64,000 nt of DNA from Microbispora rosea subsp. aerata (GTDB taxonomy: Bacteria > Actinomycetota > Actinomycetes > Streptosporangiales > Streptosporangiaceae), in assembly GCF_014647835.1 (NCBI RefSeq), contig NZ_BMPY01000026.1, positions 42,954-106,953 of the forward strand, in the 5' to 3' direction. Under the pieces are notes generated by a model. The model did not search any database. It was given only the letters and a program-made list of their open reading frames with translations, and was not told where the DNA came from. Both the position numbers and the translations under genes were made by a program. Below are positions 42,300 through 51,968 of the stretch, piece by piece. How positions within the stretch are numbered: position 1 is the first letter of the stretch; the number at the start of each line of letters is the position of its first letter.

Positions 42300-43730
42300 G
42301 TGGAATCGTTCGGGCACGTCATCGCGGGCGAGGAGGTCGCCTCCGCCGACGGGACGACGTTCGAGTCCGTGGACCCGTGGACGCGGGAGCCGTGGGCCAC
42401 GGTGGCGCTCGGCTCGGCCGACGACGCGGAACGCGCCGTACGCGCCGCGCGGTCGGCCTTCGACGAGGGTCCGTGGCCGCGGATGAGCTTCACCGAGCGC
42501 GGTGCGATCCTGCACCGCCTCGCCGACCTGCTGGAGAAGCACTCGGAGGAGCTGGCGGCGGCCGACACCGCGGACATGGGCAAGCCGATCACCCAGACCA
42601 GGGGCCACGACGTCCCCCGCGCGGCGCGGAACTTCCGCTTCTTCGCCGACCACGCGCAGCTCACCCCCGCCGAGACGTTCCCGATGCCGACAGGGCACCA
42701 CGCCTACACCGAGTACGACCCGGCGGGCGTCGTGGCCGCCATCGCACCGTGGAACTTCCCGCTCATGATGGCGAGCTGGAAGGTCGCGCCCGCGCTGGCG
42801 TGGGGGAACACGGTCGTGCTCAAGCCCGCCGAGCAGTCGCCCGCCTCGGCCACCATCCTGGCCCGGCTCGCGATCGAGGCCGGCCTGCCGCCGGGCGTGC
42901 TCAACGTCGTCCACGGGTTCGGGCCGAACTCGGTGGGCCAGGCACTGACCGAGTCGCCACTGGTCGACCGGATCACCTTCACCGGCGAGTCGGCCACGGG
43001 CCGCCTGATCTCCAGGGCCGCGGCGGCCAACCTGACCCCGGTGAGCCTGGAGCTGGGCGGCAAGGGCGCGAACATCGTCTTCGCCGACGCCGACCTCGAC
43101 CAGGCGGTTCGCTGGTCGATCCAGGCGGTCTTCAGCAACAGCGGGCAGGTCTGCCTGGCCGGAAGCCGGCTGTACGTGCAGCGCCAGGTGTACGACGAGT
43201 TCCTGGCCAGGTTCACCGCCGCCGCCGAGGCGCTCGTGCTCGGCGACCCGAAGGACCCGGCGACGCAGATCGGCCCGCTGTCCTCCCGGGAGCACTTCAC
43301 GAAGGTGGCCGGCTATCTCGACATCGCGACGGCGGCAGGCGCGCGACTGCACACGGGCGGCGTGGGCGAGGGGTGGACCGTACGGCCGACCGTGGTGGTC
43401 GGCGCGGGACAGCGCGACCGGGTCACCCAGGAGGAGATCTTCGGGCCGGTCGTGGTCGTGCTCCCGTTCGACGACGAGGCGGACGCGGTGGCGGCGGCCA
43501 ACGACACGCCGTACGGCCTGAACGCCATGCTGTTCACCCAGGACCTCTCCCGCGCCCACCGGGTGGCACGCGCGCTGCGGGTCGGCACGGTGTGGACGAA
43601 CTGCTTCTTCGTCAGGGACCTGCGCGCACCCTTCGGCGGTGCGAAGGACTCCGGCGTCGGCCGTGAGGGCGGAACGTACAGCCGGGAGTTCTTCACCGAA
43701 CCCAAGGCCGTCATCATGGAGATTTCGTGA
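42300..43730 (+). CDS. 2-aminomuconic (or 2-hydroxymuconic) semialdehyde dehydrogenase
   Basis: A 476-residue NAD-dependent aldehyde dehydrogenase with APWNFPLMMASWK, the glutamate motif LELGGKGANIVF and the catalytic Cys285 in NSGQVCLAGSR. It is of the 2-hydroxymuconic/2-aminomuconic semialdehyde branch. GTG 42300 follows GAGGAGG. With 3-hydroxyanthranilate dioxygenase, ACMS decarboxylase and a RidA-type deaminase close by, the 2-aminomuconic 6-semialdehyde reading is favoured. It oxidises the aldehyde to 2-aminomuconate. Confidence 0.87.
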   Translation: MESFGHVIAGEEVASADGTTFESVDPWTREPWATVALGSADDAERAVRAARSAFDEGPWPRMSFTERGAILHRLADLLEKHSEELAAADTADMGKPITQTRGHDVPRAARNFRFFADHAQLTPAETFPMPTGHHAYTEYDPAGVVAAIAPWNFPLMMASWKVAPALAWGNTVVLKPAEQSPASATILARLAIEAGLPPGVLNVVHGFGPNSVGQALTESPLVDRITFTGESATGRLISRAAAANLTPVSLELGGKGANIVFADADLDQAVRWSIQAVFSNSGQVCLAGSRLYVQRQVYDEFLARFTAAAEALVLGDPKDPATQIGPLSSREHFTKVAGYLDIATAAGARLHTGGVGEGWTVRPTVVVGAGQRDRVTQEEIFGPVVVVLPFDDEADAVAAANDTPYGLNAMLFTQDLSRAHRVARALRVGTVWTNCFFVRDLRAPFGGAKDSGVGREGGTYSREFFTEPKAVIMEIS

Positions 43731-43779
43731 CGGGGGTCGCCGCACCGCGGCCGCGCGTCCGACCGGCAAGGAGCACCAC

Positions 43780-44196
43780 ATGACCGACATCCGACCCGTC
43801 AGCACCCGCAACGCCCCCACAGTGGGCTTCTCCACGGGGACGGCAGCGCCGCTCTCCCAGGCGATCGTGCACGGCGACACCATCTACTGCTCGGGCACCG
43901 GGCCGCTGGACCCGCAGACCCGCACCATCGTCTCCGACGACTTCGCCGAGCAGGTCAGGCAGACGCTCACGAACCTGGTGGCGGTCGTGGAGGCGGCGGG
44001 CGGCAGCCGGGAGAGCATCCTCAAGTGCACCTGCTTCGTGCGCGACGTGGCCAACTTCCCCGTGTTCAACGCCGTCTACCGCGAGTTCTTCGAGGGGAAC
44101 CCGCACTTCCCCGCGCGGACCACGGTCATCGCGACCCCCCACCGCGCCGGGGTGCAGGTCGAGGTCGAGTGCATCGCCGCCGTGGTCCGGCCATGA
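43780..44196 (+). CDS. RidA-family 2-aminomuconate deaminase
   Basis: A 138-residue RidA/YjgF-fold protein: SQAIVHGDTIYCSGTGPLDP, then FVRDVANFPVFNAVYREFF and RTTVIATPHRAGVQVEVEC. In the nba and amn pathways 2-aminomuconate deaminase belongs to this fold and is the neighbour of the semialdehyde dehydrogenase, as here. It releases ammonia from 2-aminomuconate to give 4-oxalocrotonate. ATG 43780 follows AAGGAG; the stop overlaps the amidohydrolase start. Confidence 0.82.
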   Translation: MTDIRPVSTRNAPTVGFSTGTAAPLSQAIVHGDTIYCSGTGPLDPQTRTIVSDDFAEQVRQTLTNLVAVVEAAGGSRESILKCTCFVRDVANFPVFNAVYREFFEGNPHFPARTTVIATPHRAGVQVEVECIAAVVRP

Positions 44197-45761
44197 CCGA
44201 CCTGGTCCTGCTCGGCGGCCGGGTGCGCACGCTGGACGCGAACGACACGGTCGCCGAGGCGGTCGCGATCCGCGACGGCCGGGTGTCCGCGGTCGGCTCC
44301 GACGCCGAGATCGCACGCCTGGCCGGTCCGTCCACCCGGGTCGTGGGGCTGGCGGGCCGGACCGTGATCCCCGGGCTGATCGACTCGCACTGCCACTTCG
44401 AGAACGCGGGCATGGACGGGCACACCGTGTCGTTCGAGGGTGTCCGCACGCTCGACGCCGCGTTGGACCGCATCGCGGCGATGGCCGCCACCCGTGAGCC
44501 GGGCGCGTGGCTGCTGGGACAACCGTGGAACCCGGCGCTCCAGCTCGCCGAAGGCCGCGGGCCCGACCGGCACGAGCTGGACCGTGCGGCGGGCGGCCGT
44601 CCGGTGTACCTGCCGGAAGGCCACGCCGCGACGGCCAGCACCGCCGCGCTGGAGCTCGCCGGCATCGACCCCGGCGGTCACGACGGTAGGCTGATCGAGG
44701 GCGCGGCGCACGCCGTCGCCCGCGTGGTGCCGGAATGGACCCGCGAGGAGCGGGCCGCCCAGCTCACCGCCGCCATGCGGGCGCTCAACCGGCGCGGGAT
44801 CACCTCGGTCGTGGCGGGCGCCCTGCCGTCGGCAGACGTCGAGGTGATACGAGAGCTGGCCGCCGACGGACGGTCCACGCTCCGCGTCGCCGCGATGATC
44901 ACGCCCACCGGCGAACTCAATCCGTCCGTCCCGCTCGCGGACTGGGAGGCGGCGCTGGCCTCCGGCCCGCCCGGGCCCGTCGGCCGCCACTACCTCACCC
45001 GGGGCGTGAAGCTCCAGGTGGACGGCGGCATGACGCTCGGCACGGCGGCCACGCGCGAGCCGTACCGCACCGATCCCGGCTACTACGGCGAGGTGCTCGT
45101 CGGCAAGGACCGGCTGGCCGAGCTGGTCGGCGCGGCGCACCGCGCGGGCTGGGCGGTCGGCACCCACGTGGTGGGCGACGCCGCGATCGACCTCGCCCTC
45201 GACGTCTACGAGGCCACCCGGCACCGGGGCCTCCCGCCGGACGTGCTCATCCACGCCAGCCTGATCCAGCATGACCAGATCGCCCGTGCCCGCGCGCTGG
45301 GCGTCCAGGCGGCCGCGCAGATCCCGTTCCTGTGGCGCAACCGCGCGGCCATCGCCGGTCACCTCGGGGATGCCCGCACCGAGGCCGCCGTGCCCCTGCG
45401 CGACCTCGTGGACGGCCTCGGGCTCGACGGCGTCGCGGCCGGCACCGACTATCCGATCAACGCCCTCGACCCGTTCCAGAACATCTACGCCATGACGACC
45501 AGGCGCGACGCGGCGGGCGACGTCGTGGGTGGCGCCCAGGCGGTCACCCGGACGGAGGCGCTGCGCCTCTACACGACGTCCGGCGCCGCGCACACCGGTG
45601 AGCAGGGGGTGAAGGGCCGGCTGACCGCGAGCGCGCTCGCCGACCTGGTCGTGCTCGACGCCGACCCGCTCACCGCGTCCGACGACGAGCTCCGCGCGAT
45701 CGAGGTCCTGATGACGGTCGTCGACGGCCAGATCGTGTACGACACCGGCCTGCTCGGCTGA
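44193..45761 (+). CDS. YtcJ-like metal-dependent amidohydrolase
   Basis: A 522-residue amidohydrolase of the amidohydrolase_3 branch. Seen are GLIDSHCHFENAG (metal H-x-H), KLQVDGGMTLGTAATREPY with the bridging lysine region, GTHVVGDAAIDLALD, HASLIQHDQIARA and the Asp ligand in AAGTDYPIN. The usual substrate is an amide, carbamate or cyclic imide. Overlapping the deaminase gene, it may release the aromatic amine from an N-acyl or N-formyl precursor. No signal peptide is present, so it acts in the cytoplasm. Confidence 0.85.
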   Translation: MTDLVLLGGRVRTLDANDTVAEAVAIRDGRVSAVGSDAEIARLAGPSTRVVGLAGRTVIPGLIDSHCHFENAGMDGHTVSFEGVRTLDAALDRIAAMAATREPGAWLLGQPWNPALQLAEGRGPDRHELDRAAGGRPVYLPEGHAATASTAALELAGIDPGGHDGRLIEGAAHAVARVVPEWTREERAAQLTAAMRALNRRGITSVVAGALPSADVEVIRELAADGRSTLRVAAMITPTGELNPSVPLADWEAALASGPPGPVGRHYLTRGVKLQVDGGMTLGTAATREPYRTDPGYYGEVLVGKDRLAELVGAAHRAGWAVGTHVVGDAAIDLALDVYEATRHRGLPPDVLIHASLIQHDQIARARALGVQAAAQIPFLWRNRAAIAGHLGDARTEAAVPLRDLVDGLGLDGVAAGTDYPINALDPFQNIYAMTTRRDAAGDVVGGAQAVTRTEALRLYTTSGAAHTGEQGVKGRLTASALADLVVLDADPLTASDDELRAIEVLMTVVDGQIVYDTGLLG

Positions 45762-45782
45762 GCAGCACACCAGGAGGTAACG

Positions 45783-46304
45783 ATGCACCCCAGCCAGATG
45801 CCCATCGTCGAGTTGCGGAAGGCGGCCGACGAGCTGCAGGAGAGCGGCAGGCGGGTCAAGGTGCTGTGGCAGGAGAGCGAGTCACTCGCCTTCATCGCCC
45901 GTGGGCGCGAATACCGCAGCGAGTTCCACCTCAACCCGAGCGACGAGGTGATGTTCATGGTGCGGGGCTCCATGAACCTCCACTACCGCAAGCCGGAGGG
46001 CGGCTCGGACATCGCGGTCATCCCCGAGGGCGGGACCATCTTCACACCGACCGGCATCGCCCATTCGCCCCGGTTCGCGCCGGACGCGTTCGTGCTGGTC
46101 ATCGAACGGCTCCGGCGGCCGGGCGAACTCGACCGCTTCCGCTGGTTCTGTCCTTCCTGCGATGAGTTCCTGCACGAGGAGGCCGTCCACGTCAGCGACT
46201 ACCGCACCGACCCGGTGGCGGGCGCCTACCAGCGGTTCTACGGCAGCCTCGACGCGAGGACCTGCAAGTCCTGCGGCGCCGTCATGCCGGACGAGCGGCT
46301 GTGA
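45783..46304 (+). CDS. nbaC: 3-hydroxyanthranilate 3,4-dioxygenase
   Basis: A 173-residue cupin, the ring-cleavage enzyme that turns 3-hydroxyanthranilate into 2-amino-3-carboxymuconate 6-semialdehyde. Iron ligands are His49 and Glu55 in FHLNPSDEVMFMV and His94 in GIAHSPRF, and the substrate arginine lies in GREYRSE. The C-terminal rubredoxin-like pairs CPSC and CKSC, found in bacterial enzymes, are present. ATG 45783 follows GGAGGTAACG. Its stop overlaps the ligase GTG. This gene identifies the chemistry of the island. Confidence 0.93.
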   Translation: MHPSQMPIVELRKAADELQESGRRVKVLWQESESLAFIARGREYRSEFHLNPSDEVMFMVRGSMNLHYRKPEGGSDIAVIPEGGTIFTPTGIAHSPRFAPDAFVLVIERLRRPGELDRFRWFCPSCDEFLHEEAVHVSDYRTDPVAGAYQRFYGSLDARTCKSCGAVMPDERL

Positions 46305-47752
46305 AGGCCATCGGCGAGCTGGTGCTCGACGCGCTGCGCGCCCACCCGGGGCACGTCGCGTTCCGGCACGGAAGCGCCGAGCTGACCTACGGCGAGGCGG
46401 AGCGGCTGGTGCTTGGCGTGGCGGACGCGCTGGCCGTGGCCGGTCTGCGGCCGGGTGACACGGTGCTGCAGATCCGGCCCAACGACCCGCTGCAGTGGCT
46501 GGTGAACGCCGCCTGCTACGTCGCGGGTCACCGGTCCGCCGCCCTGCCGCCCGGGGCCCTGCGCGGCGCGGCACTGGCCGAGCGGCTGGACCTCGTCGCG
46601 CCGGACGCCGTACTCGCCGAGCCGGGCGACCCGAATCTGGACGCGTGGCTGCGGGCCCATCCGGAGGTCCGGGTGCTGACCGATAGTGACCTGACCGCCG
46701 CGCGGGAGCCGGGGCCCGCCGTACGTCCGGCCCCGCCCGCGGACGCGGTGGTACGTCTGGCGTTCACCTCCGGCGCCACCGGGCCGGTCAAGGGCGTCGA
46801 GCTGTCCGGCGGCGCGCTGGGCGCGGTGGCGACGACGCTGCGCGACACCCTTCCGTGGCCGGAGCGGCCGATCGTGCTGTGCCCGGAGTCGGTGTCCGGC
46901 GGCTTCGGCAACATGGTGCTGCCGACGCTGATGCTGGGCGGGACGTTCGTCATCCCGGCAGGTCCCGGACCCGACGCCCTGCTGGAGGCCGCCGCCCGGC
47001 ACCGCCCGTCCGTGCTGATGGCGATGCCGCCCGCGCTGCGCGCCCTGCTGGCCCACCCGGACGCCGCCTCACACGACTGGTCGTCCCTGGCACTGGTGAT
47101 CTACAGCGGGGCCTCGCTGACCGACGAGGAGGTCGACCGCGCGCACGCGCTGTTCGGCGAGGTGCTGTGCGGGGTGTTCGGCCAGGTCGAGGCACCCAAG
47201 ACGATCGCGTGGACCCGCCCGGCCGACCACCTGGACCCGCGCCTGCGCTCCTCGCTCGGCCTGCCGTTCCCCGGCACCGAGGTCCGCGTGTGCGGCCCCG
47301 GCGGCCGTGACCTCCCGGCGGGGCAGGCGGGGGAGCTGTGGGTGCGCGGCGCGACCATCGCGCGCGCCTATGCCTTCCCCGGGGGCACGCCGGTCGTGGA
47401 CGGGTGGCTGCGCACCGGCGACGTCTGCCGGCGCGACGCCGACGGCCGCCTTCACTACGTGAACCGCGTCCAGGACGTGCTGCGGATCGCGGACGCGTAC
47501 GTGTGCCCGAGCGACCTGGAGGCGGCCGTGTCACGGCGAACCGGGCATCCGGCGGCGGTCCTGCCGACCGGTCCCGGGAGCGTCGCCGTCCTCGTCGAGG
47601 GCGAGACCGTGCTTGAGAGCGTGGACGAAGCAGTGCGCGCCGCGCTGCGTGACGTGCCCGTCTCGATCGACGCGGTCGTCCCGGCCGAGCGGCTGCCGCG
47701 CGACTTCATGGGACGGCTCTACCGCGCCCGGCTCGCCGAGGCGGTCCGATGA
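46301..47752 (+). CDS. AMP-dependent acyl/aryl-CoA ligase with unusual A10 motif
   Basis: A 483-residue ligase of the ANL family. A3 FTSGATGPVKGVELS, A5-type FGQVEAP, A7 LRTGDVCR and A8 RVQDVLRIADAYVCPSDLE are present. In A10 the usual catalytic lysine is arginine (PRDFMGRLYRARL), which could slow adenylation. It is placed between the dioxygenase and the ACMS decarboxylase, with overlapping genes at both ends. It may activate the parent aromatic acid or a side-chain acid. The substrate is unknown. Confidence 0.82.
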   Translation: MKAIGELVLDALRAHPGHVAFRHGSAELTYGEAERLVLGVADALAVAGLRPGDTVLQIRPNDPLQWLVNAACYVAGHRSAALPPGALRGAALAERLDLVAPDAVLAEPGDPNLDAWLRAHPEVRVLTDSDLTAAREPGPAVRPAPPADAVVRLAFTSGATGPVKGVELSGGALGAVATTLRDTLPWPERPIVLCPESVSGGFGNMVLPTLMLGGTFVIPAGPGPDALLEAAARHRPSVLMAMPPALRALLAHPDAASHDWSSLALVIYSGASLTDEEVDRAHALFGEVLCGVFGQVEAPKTIAWTRPADHLDPRLRSSLGLPFPGTEVRVCGPGGRDLPAGQAGELWVRGATIARAYAFPGGTPVVDGWLRTGDVCRRDADGRLHYVNRVQDVLRIADAYVCPSDLEAAVSRRTGHPAAVLPTGPGSVAVLVEGETVLESVDEAVRAALRDVPVSIDAVVPAERLPRDFMGRLYRARLAEAVR

Positions 47753-48768
47753 GTGAGACTCCGCCGGTGCCCGGACGGGTGACCGACGTGCACGCCCACG
47801 CGCTGCCGACGCCGTTGCTGACCTGGCTGGCCGGCCGCGGCCTCGCCGACCTGTCCGGCCTCGGAGAGGGCGTGGTCAGAATCGACCCACTGGTGTCCGG
47901 GATACCGAAGGGCGCGCCGATCCCGCTGCCGCCCGCCCAGTACGACGTCGCCGAGCGGCTGGAGGACATGCGCCGCATGGGCGTCACCCGCCAGCTCGTG
48001 TCGGTGCCGCCGTTCGTGACGTGCGCGGACGCCGTCGACGAGGGGGACGTCCTCGCCGTGGTCCGCCGGGGCAACGACGCGCTCGCCGAGTTGCTCGCCG
48101 GGGATCGCGGGGTGCTCGACCCGCTCGGGTACGTGCCCCTCGGCACGCCGGCCGCGCCGGACGAGGCCCGCCGCTGCCTGGACGAGCTGGGGTGCGCGGG
48201 CATCGCCATCGGCAGCCGCGGCCTCGGCAGGGAACTGGACGATCCCGTGCACGAGCCGCTGTGGGAGCTCCTCGCGGACCGCGGCACGTTCGTCTTCCTC
48301 CACCCCAACAGCGTCCCCGGAGGCCCCCGGCTCGCCGACTACTGGCTGTCCCAGCTCGCGGGCTTCCCGATGGAGACCGCGCTCGCCGTCTCGCGGCTCG
48401 TGTTCGGCGGCGTCCTGGAACGGCACGACCTGCGGCTGTGCCTGGCGCACGGCGGGGGGTGCCTGCCGTCCCTGTCCGGCAGGCTGGACCTCGGCTGGTC
48501 GCGCAAGCCGGTCGCCCGCACCACGCCGCTCCCGCCGAGCGACTACCTGCGCCGCCTCTACTACGACACCGCCACCTTCTCGGCTCCGCTGTTGCGGCGG
48601 CTCGTCGAGGACTTCGGGGTCGACCACGTGCTGGTCGGCACGGACTATCCGTTCGAACTCGCCGACACCGACCCGCTCGGGACGGTCGCGGCGCTCGGGC
48701 TCGGGCCCGGGGACGCAGCGGCCGTCCGGGCGGGGACGGCTAACGCGCTGCTGACCGGATCGGCGTGA
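47749..48768 (+). CDS. nbaD: 2-amino-3-carboxymuconate 6-semialdehyde decarboxylase (ACMSD)
   Basis: A 339-residue amidohydrolase-superfamily decarboxylase. Metal ligands are His15 and His17 in VTDVHAHALP, a histidine in FLHPNSVPGG, another in LAHGGGCLPSL, and the Asp in GTDYPFEL. The GGGxLP element and the substrate arginine in GRLDLGWSRKP are ACMSD features. It removes the carboxyl group from the ring-cleavage product to give 2-aminomuconic 6-semialdehyde. Its last 29 bases overlap the convergent IclR gene. Confidence 0.9.
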   Translation: MSETPPVPGRVTDVHAHALPTPLLTWLAGRGLADLSGLGEGVVRIDPLVSGIPKGAPIPLPPAQYDVAERLEDMRRMGVTRQLVSVPPFVTCADAVDEGDVLAVVRRGNDALAELLAGDRGVLDPLGYVPLGTPAAPDEARRCLDELGCAGIAIGSRGLGRELDDPVHEPLWELLADRGTFVFLHPNSVPGGPRLADYWLSQLAGFPMETALAVSRLVFGGVLERHDLRLCLAHGGGCLPSLSGRLDLGWSRKPVARTTPLPPSDYLRRLYYDTATFSAPLLRRLVEDFGVDHVLVGTDYPFELADTDPLGTVAALGLGPGDAAAVRAGTANALLTGSA

Positions 48769-49615
48769 CGGTGCCGGGCGGGCCGGCGGCCTCCGGCCCG
48801 CCCGCGTAGCCCTTGGCCAGCTCGCGGGAGATCGACATCGCCGCCAGCCGCAGCGCGGGCTCCACCGCTGCCAGCGATCGGGTGTGCGTGACGGTGTGCG
48901 AGACGACGGAGAGCGCGGCCACGACCCGGCGGTCGGGTCCGTGGATGGGGGCCGCGACGGAGGCGGTCCCCAGCGACAGCTCCTCGGCGCAGCGGGCGAT
49001 GCCGGTCTCGCGGATCTCCTGGAGCGACCGCATCAGCAGGCCGGGCATGACGATCGTGTGCGGGGTGTAGCGCTTCAGCCCGGCCGCGAGCACGGCCTGC
49101 TGCAGCTCGCGGGGCGCGTGGGCCAGGAGCACCTTGCCGACCCCCGTGGCGTGCAGCGGCGCGCGCCCGCCGACGCGGCTGACCACGCCGACCGAGCGGC
49201 GTCCCCACACGCGCTCGACGTAGAGGACCTCGTCACCGTCGAGCACGGCGAGATGGACGTTCTCCCCCGTGGTCTCGTACAGGTCGTGGATGAACGGCAG
49301 CGACACGTCCCGCAGCGTGCGCGGCTGCGGGCACAGCGAGCCCAGCTCCCACATCCGCAGGCCGATCCGGTAGGTCCCGTCGCGCTCCTTCTTCAAGGCC
49401 CCCAGCTCGACCAGCTCGGTCGCGATGCGGTGCACTGTTGAGACCGGCAGCCCGGTGACGGCGGTCAGCTCGACGAGGCGGAGCGCCGGCCGCTCCTGGG
49501 AGAAGGCGTTGAGCAGGGCGAAGACCCGACTGGACACCGTCCGGCCGGCCTTGTGGGCGTCTCGGGGCGCGTTCACGCAGATAATCTTGGTTTCGGTCGT
49601 CGAAAACCGGTTCAC
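48740..49615 (-). CDS. IclR-family transcriptional regulator
   Basis: A 291-residue regulator. The N-terminal winged helix covers residues about 25-85 (SSRVFALLNAFSQERPALRL, VTGLPVSTVHRIATELVELG), followed by the effector-binding GAF-like domain (LHATGVGKVLLAHAP, ETGIARCAEELSLGTASVAAPI). GTG 49615 overlaps the stop of the MFS gene upstream. A second GTG at 49576, behind GATTAT, could start a shorter leaderless product. It is the only DNA-binding regulator in the island and is the best candidate to bind the five TTCCCGnnnAATGGAA sites; that link is inference. Confidence 0.88.
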   Translation of the reverse strand: MNRFSTTETKIICVNAPRDAHKAGRTVSSRVFALLNAFSQERPALRLVELTAVTGLPVSTVHRIATELVELGALKKERDGTYRIGLRMWELGSLCPQPRTLRDVSLPFIHDLYETTGENVHLAVLDGDEVLYVERVWGRRSVGVVSRVGGRAPLHATGVGKVLLAHAPRELQQAVLAAGLKRYTPHTIVMPGLLMRSLQEIRETGIARCAEELSLGTASVAAPIHGPDRRVVAALSVVSHTVTHTRSLAAVEPALRLAAMSISRELAKGYAGGPEAAGPPGTVTPIRSAAR

Positions 49616-50973
49616 TGATCGTACCTTCCCGGGCGTCGCAGGTCACGAGCGAGTATGACGATCACGACCGCCGCGACGGCGGTCATCGCCACCGCGAGCC
49701 CGCGCGGGTCGGCGGGCTCGGACGGGTCGGCGGGGGAGAACGCGCCGACCAGCCCGACCGCGAGGATCGCGCCAACGTAGCGGGCCGACTGGAACAGGCC
49801 GCCGACCACACCGGTCATGCCGGCGGGCGCGCGCTCGTACATCAGCCGCTGCAGGCCGAGGTTGCACAGCCCGTACGGAACACCGAGCACGACGCCGTCG
49901 AGCACGACGGCCCACGCGGGCGTCGCCGCGCCGAACGTCGTGATCAGGGCGACCCCGGCCAGCAGCAGCCCGCCGCCGGCCAGCAGGGCCGGCCGGGCGC
50001 CGAACCGGCGCATGACCGGCCCGCCGAGCACCGTCGCCACGACGCTCGTGGCGGCGATCGGCATGATCAGCAGCCCGGCCTGCGCCGCGTCGAACCCGAG
50101 CGCGGTCTGCAACCACGGCGGCAGCCCGTAGAACGCGCCGTAGTAGGCCAGGTTGAAAAGCACGAACGCGCCGAGCACCGGCACCGGCCCGCCCGCCGCG
50201 GCGAGCGCGCGGACGTCCACGAAGGGCTCGGCGGCACGGCGCTCCCACCACAGGAACCCGGTTCCGGCGACGACCACCGCGACCGCGCCCGGAACCGAGA
50301 CCGCCGGGAGCGCGAGCATCAGGACCAGGAGGCCGACCACCGTCGCCGCGAACAGCACGACGCCCACCGGATCGACCGCGCGGGCCAGGCCGCCGCGCTC
50401 GGGCCGCCGTTCGTCGGGGCCGATCGCGCGCCATGCCAGCACCAGTGCGCCCAGCATGACCGGCAGGTTGACCCAGAAGACGGCCTGCCACCCGGCCCAG
50501 GAGGTCAGCAGCCCGCCGAGCACCGGACCGACCGCTCCGGCGGTCGTGTTGACCGTCGCGACGGCGGACAGCCGCGAGGCGTCGCCGTCGCGCCGGATGA
50601 CGACCATCGCGCACGGGAACGCCGCCGACACACCCACGGCCTGCGCGCATCGGCACAGCACGAGCAGCGGCAGCGACGTGGCCGCGGCCGACGCCGCGGA
50701 GGCGAGCGCCGCCAGCGCCATCCCGGCCGCGAACAGCCTGCGGGGGCCGACGCGGTCCGCCACCCGGCCGAGCACCGGCTGGCATACGCACGCGGTCAGG
50801 TAGAAGACGGTGACGACCCACGTCGTGGTGGCCAGCGGCTCGCCGAGGTCGCGCTGGATCGGGGTGAGCGCCACCGCGACCATCGAGGAGTTGAGCGGCG
50901 CGAGCAGAGTGCCGCCGAGCAGCGCCGCGAGTGCCGCCCTCGTCCTGCGCGGCGGCCGTACGGTGGTCGTCAT
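49612..50973 (-). CDS. MFS transporter, DHA2-like
   Basis: A 453-residue membrane protein with about 12-14 helices. It shows the N-terminal LLAPLNSSMVAVALTPIQRDLG, motif A (GRVADRVGPRRLF) and motif C-like GAVGPVLGGLLT. Relatives are drug or metabolite exporters. It is coupled to the oxidoreductase upstream (ATGA) and to iclR downstream (GTGA). It might export a toxic intermediate or take up a substrate; sequence does not tell. Confidence 0.85.
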   Translation of the reverse strand: MTTTVRPPRRTRAALAALLGGTLLAPLNSSMVAVALTPIQRDLGEPLATTTWVVTVFYLTACVCQPVLGRVADRVGPRRLFAAGMALAALASAASAAATSLPLLVLCRCAQAVGVSAAFPCAMVVIRRDGDASRLSAVATVNTTAGAVGPVLGGLLTSWAGWQAVFWVNLPVMLGALVLAWRAIGPDERRPERGGLARAVDPVGVVLFAATVVGLLVLMLALPAVSVPGAVAVVVAGTGFLWWERRAAEPFVDVRALAAAGGPVPVLGAFVLFNLAYYGAFYGLPPWLQTALGFDAAQAGLLIMPIAATSVVATVLGGPVMRRFGARPALLAGGGLLLAGVALITTFGAATPAWAVVLDGVVLGVPYGLCNLGLQRLMYERAPAGMTGVVGGLFQSARYVGAILAVGLVGAFSPADPSEPADPRGLAVAMTAVAAVVIVILARDLRRPGRYDQ

Positions 50974-51968
50974 CCCACCGGACCGCCGGCCCGCAGCAGC
51001 AGCTTGCCGCGGACCCGGCCGTCGGCCAGCTCGCGCAGGGCGCGCGGCCCCTGCTCGAGCGGGAGCACATCGTGGACGCGGTGCCGCAGCCGTCCGGCCG
51101 CCGCCCAGTCGAAGATCTGGCGCAGGTTCCGCTCGTGGACGGCGCGCTCCCGCCGTACGAACTCGCCCCAGAACACGCCGACCACGGAGGAGCCCTTGAC
51201 CAGCGGGATGTTCAGCCCGACGCGCGGGATGCCGCCGGAGGCGAAGCCGATCACGAGGTATCGACCGCCCCACGCGACGGCGCGCACGGCCGCCTCCGCC
51301 ACCGGGCCGCCCACCGGGTCGAACACCACGTCCGCGCCGGCCCCGCCGGTCAGCTCCTTGATCGCGATCTTCGCGTCCACGGGATCGGCATAGGAGAAGG
51401 TCTCGTGCGCGCCGTATCGGCGGGCCGGCTCCGCCCGCTCCGGCGTGGAGGCGCCCGCGATCACCCGGGCGCCGAGCAGGTTCCCCACGTCCACGGCGGC
51501 GGAGCCGACCCCGCCGGCGGCGCCGAGCACGGCGAGCGTCTCGCCCGCGCGCAGCCCGGCCCGCTGGACGAGGGCGTGGTAGGCGGTCGAGTAGGTCACC
51601 AGGATCGCCGCGGCGTCCCGGTCGGTGACGTGACCGGGCAGCACGGTGACCCGGTCCGCCCGCACCAGCACGGCGTCGCGGGCGCAGCCGTACTCCTCGT
51701 TGCCCGCCACGCGGTCGCCCGGCCGTACGGACGTGACCCCCTCGCCGACGGCCAGCACCGTCCCCGCGTACTCGCTGCCGGGGGTGAAAGGCGGTTCCGG
51801 CTGCACCACGTGCGTGCCCGCGATGATCAGGGTGTCGTGGAAGTTCAGCCCCACGTGGCTGACCGCGACCACCACCTCGCCCGGTCCCGGACTCGGCGTC
51901 GCCACGTCGGCGAGTTCCAGGTCTTCGGGCCCGCCGAGCCGGGTGCAGACCAGCACGCGTCCTGTCAC
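50970..51968 (-). CDS. Zinc-independent quinone-oxidoreductase-type MDR enzyme
   Basis: A 332-residue medium-chain reductase. The QOR features are [29 protein letters not shown] and the nucleotide loop [16 protein letters not shown]. Zinc-binding cysteines are missing. GTG 51968 follows GGAGGTGGGAA and overlaps the CoA-transferase stop. It probably reduces an enone or acyl-CoA double bond using NADPH. Being coupled to the CoA transferase suggests action on an enoyl-CoA. Confidence 0.86.
   Translation of the reverse strand: MTGRVLVCTRLGGPEDLELADVATPSPGPGEVVVAVSHVGLNFHDTLIIAGTHVVQPEPPFTPGSEYAGTVLAVGEGVTSVRPGDRVAGNEEYGCARDAVLVRADRVTVLPGHVTDRDAAAILVTYSTAYHALVQRAGLRAGETLAVLGAAGGVGSAAVDVGNLLGARVIAGASTPERAEPARRYGAHETFSYADPVDAKIAIKELTGGAGADVVFDPVGGPVAEAAVRAVAWGGRYLVIGFASGGIPRVGLNIPLVKGSSVVGVFWGEFVRRERAVHERNLRQIFDWAAAGRLRHRVHDVLPLEQGPRALRELADGRVRGKLLLRAGGPVG

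Noticed and set aside
49589-49608. Inverted repeat GGTTTCG/CGAAAACC at the iclR start as a sixth regulon site
   Set aside because: It does not fit TTC-N10-GAA and falls inside the first codons if translation starts at 49615.
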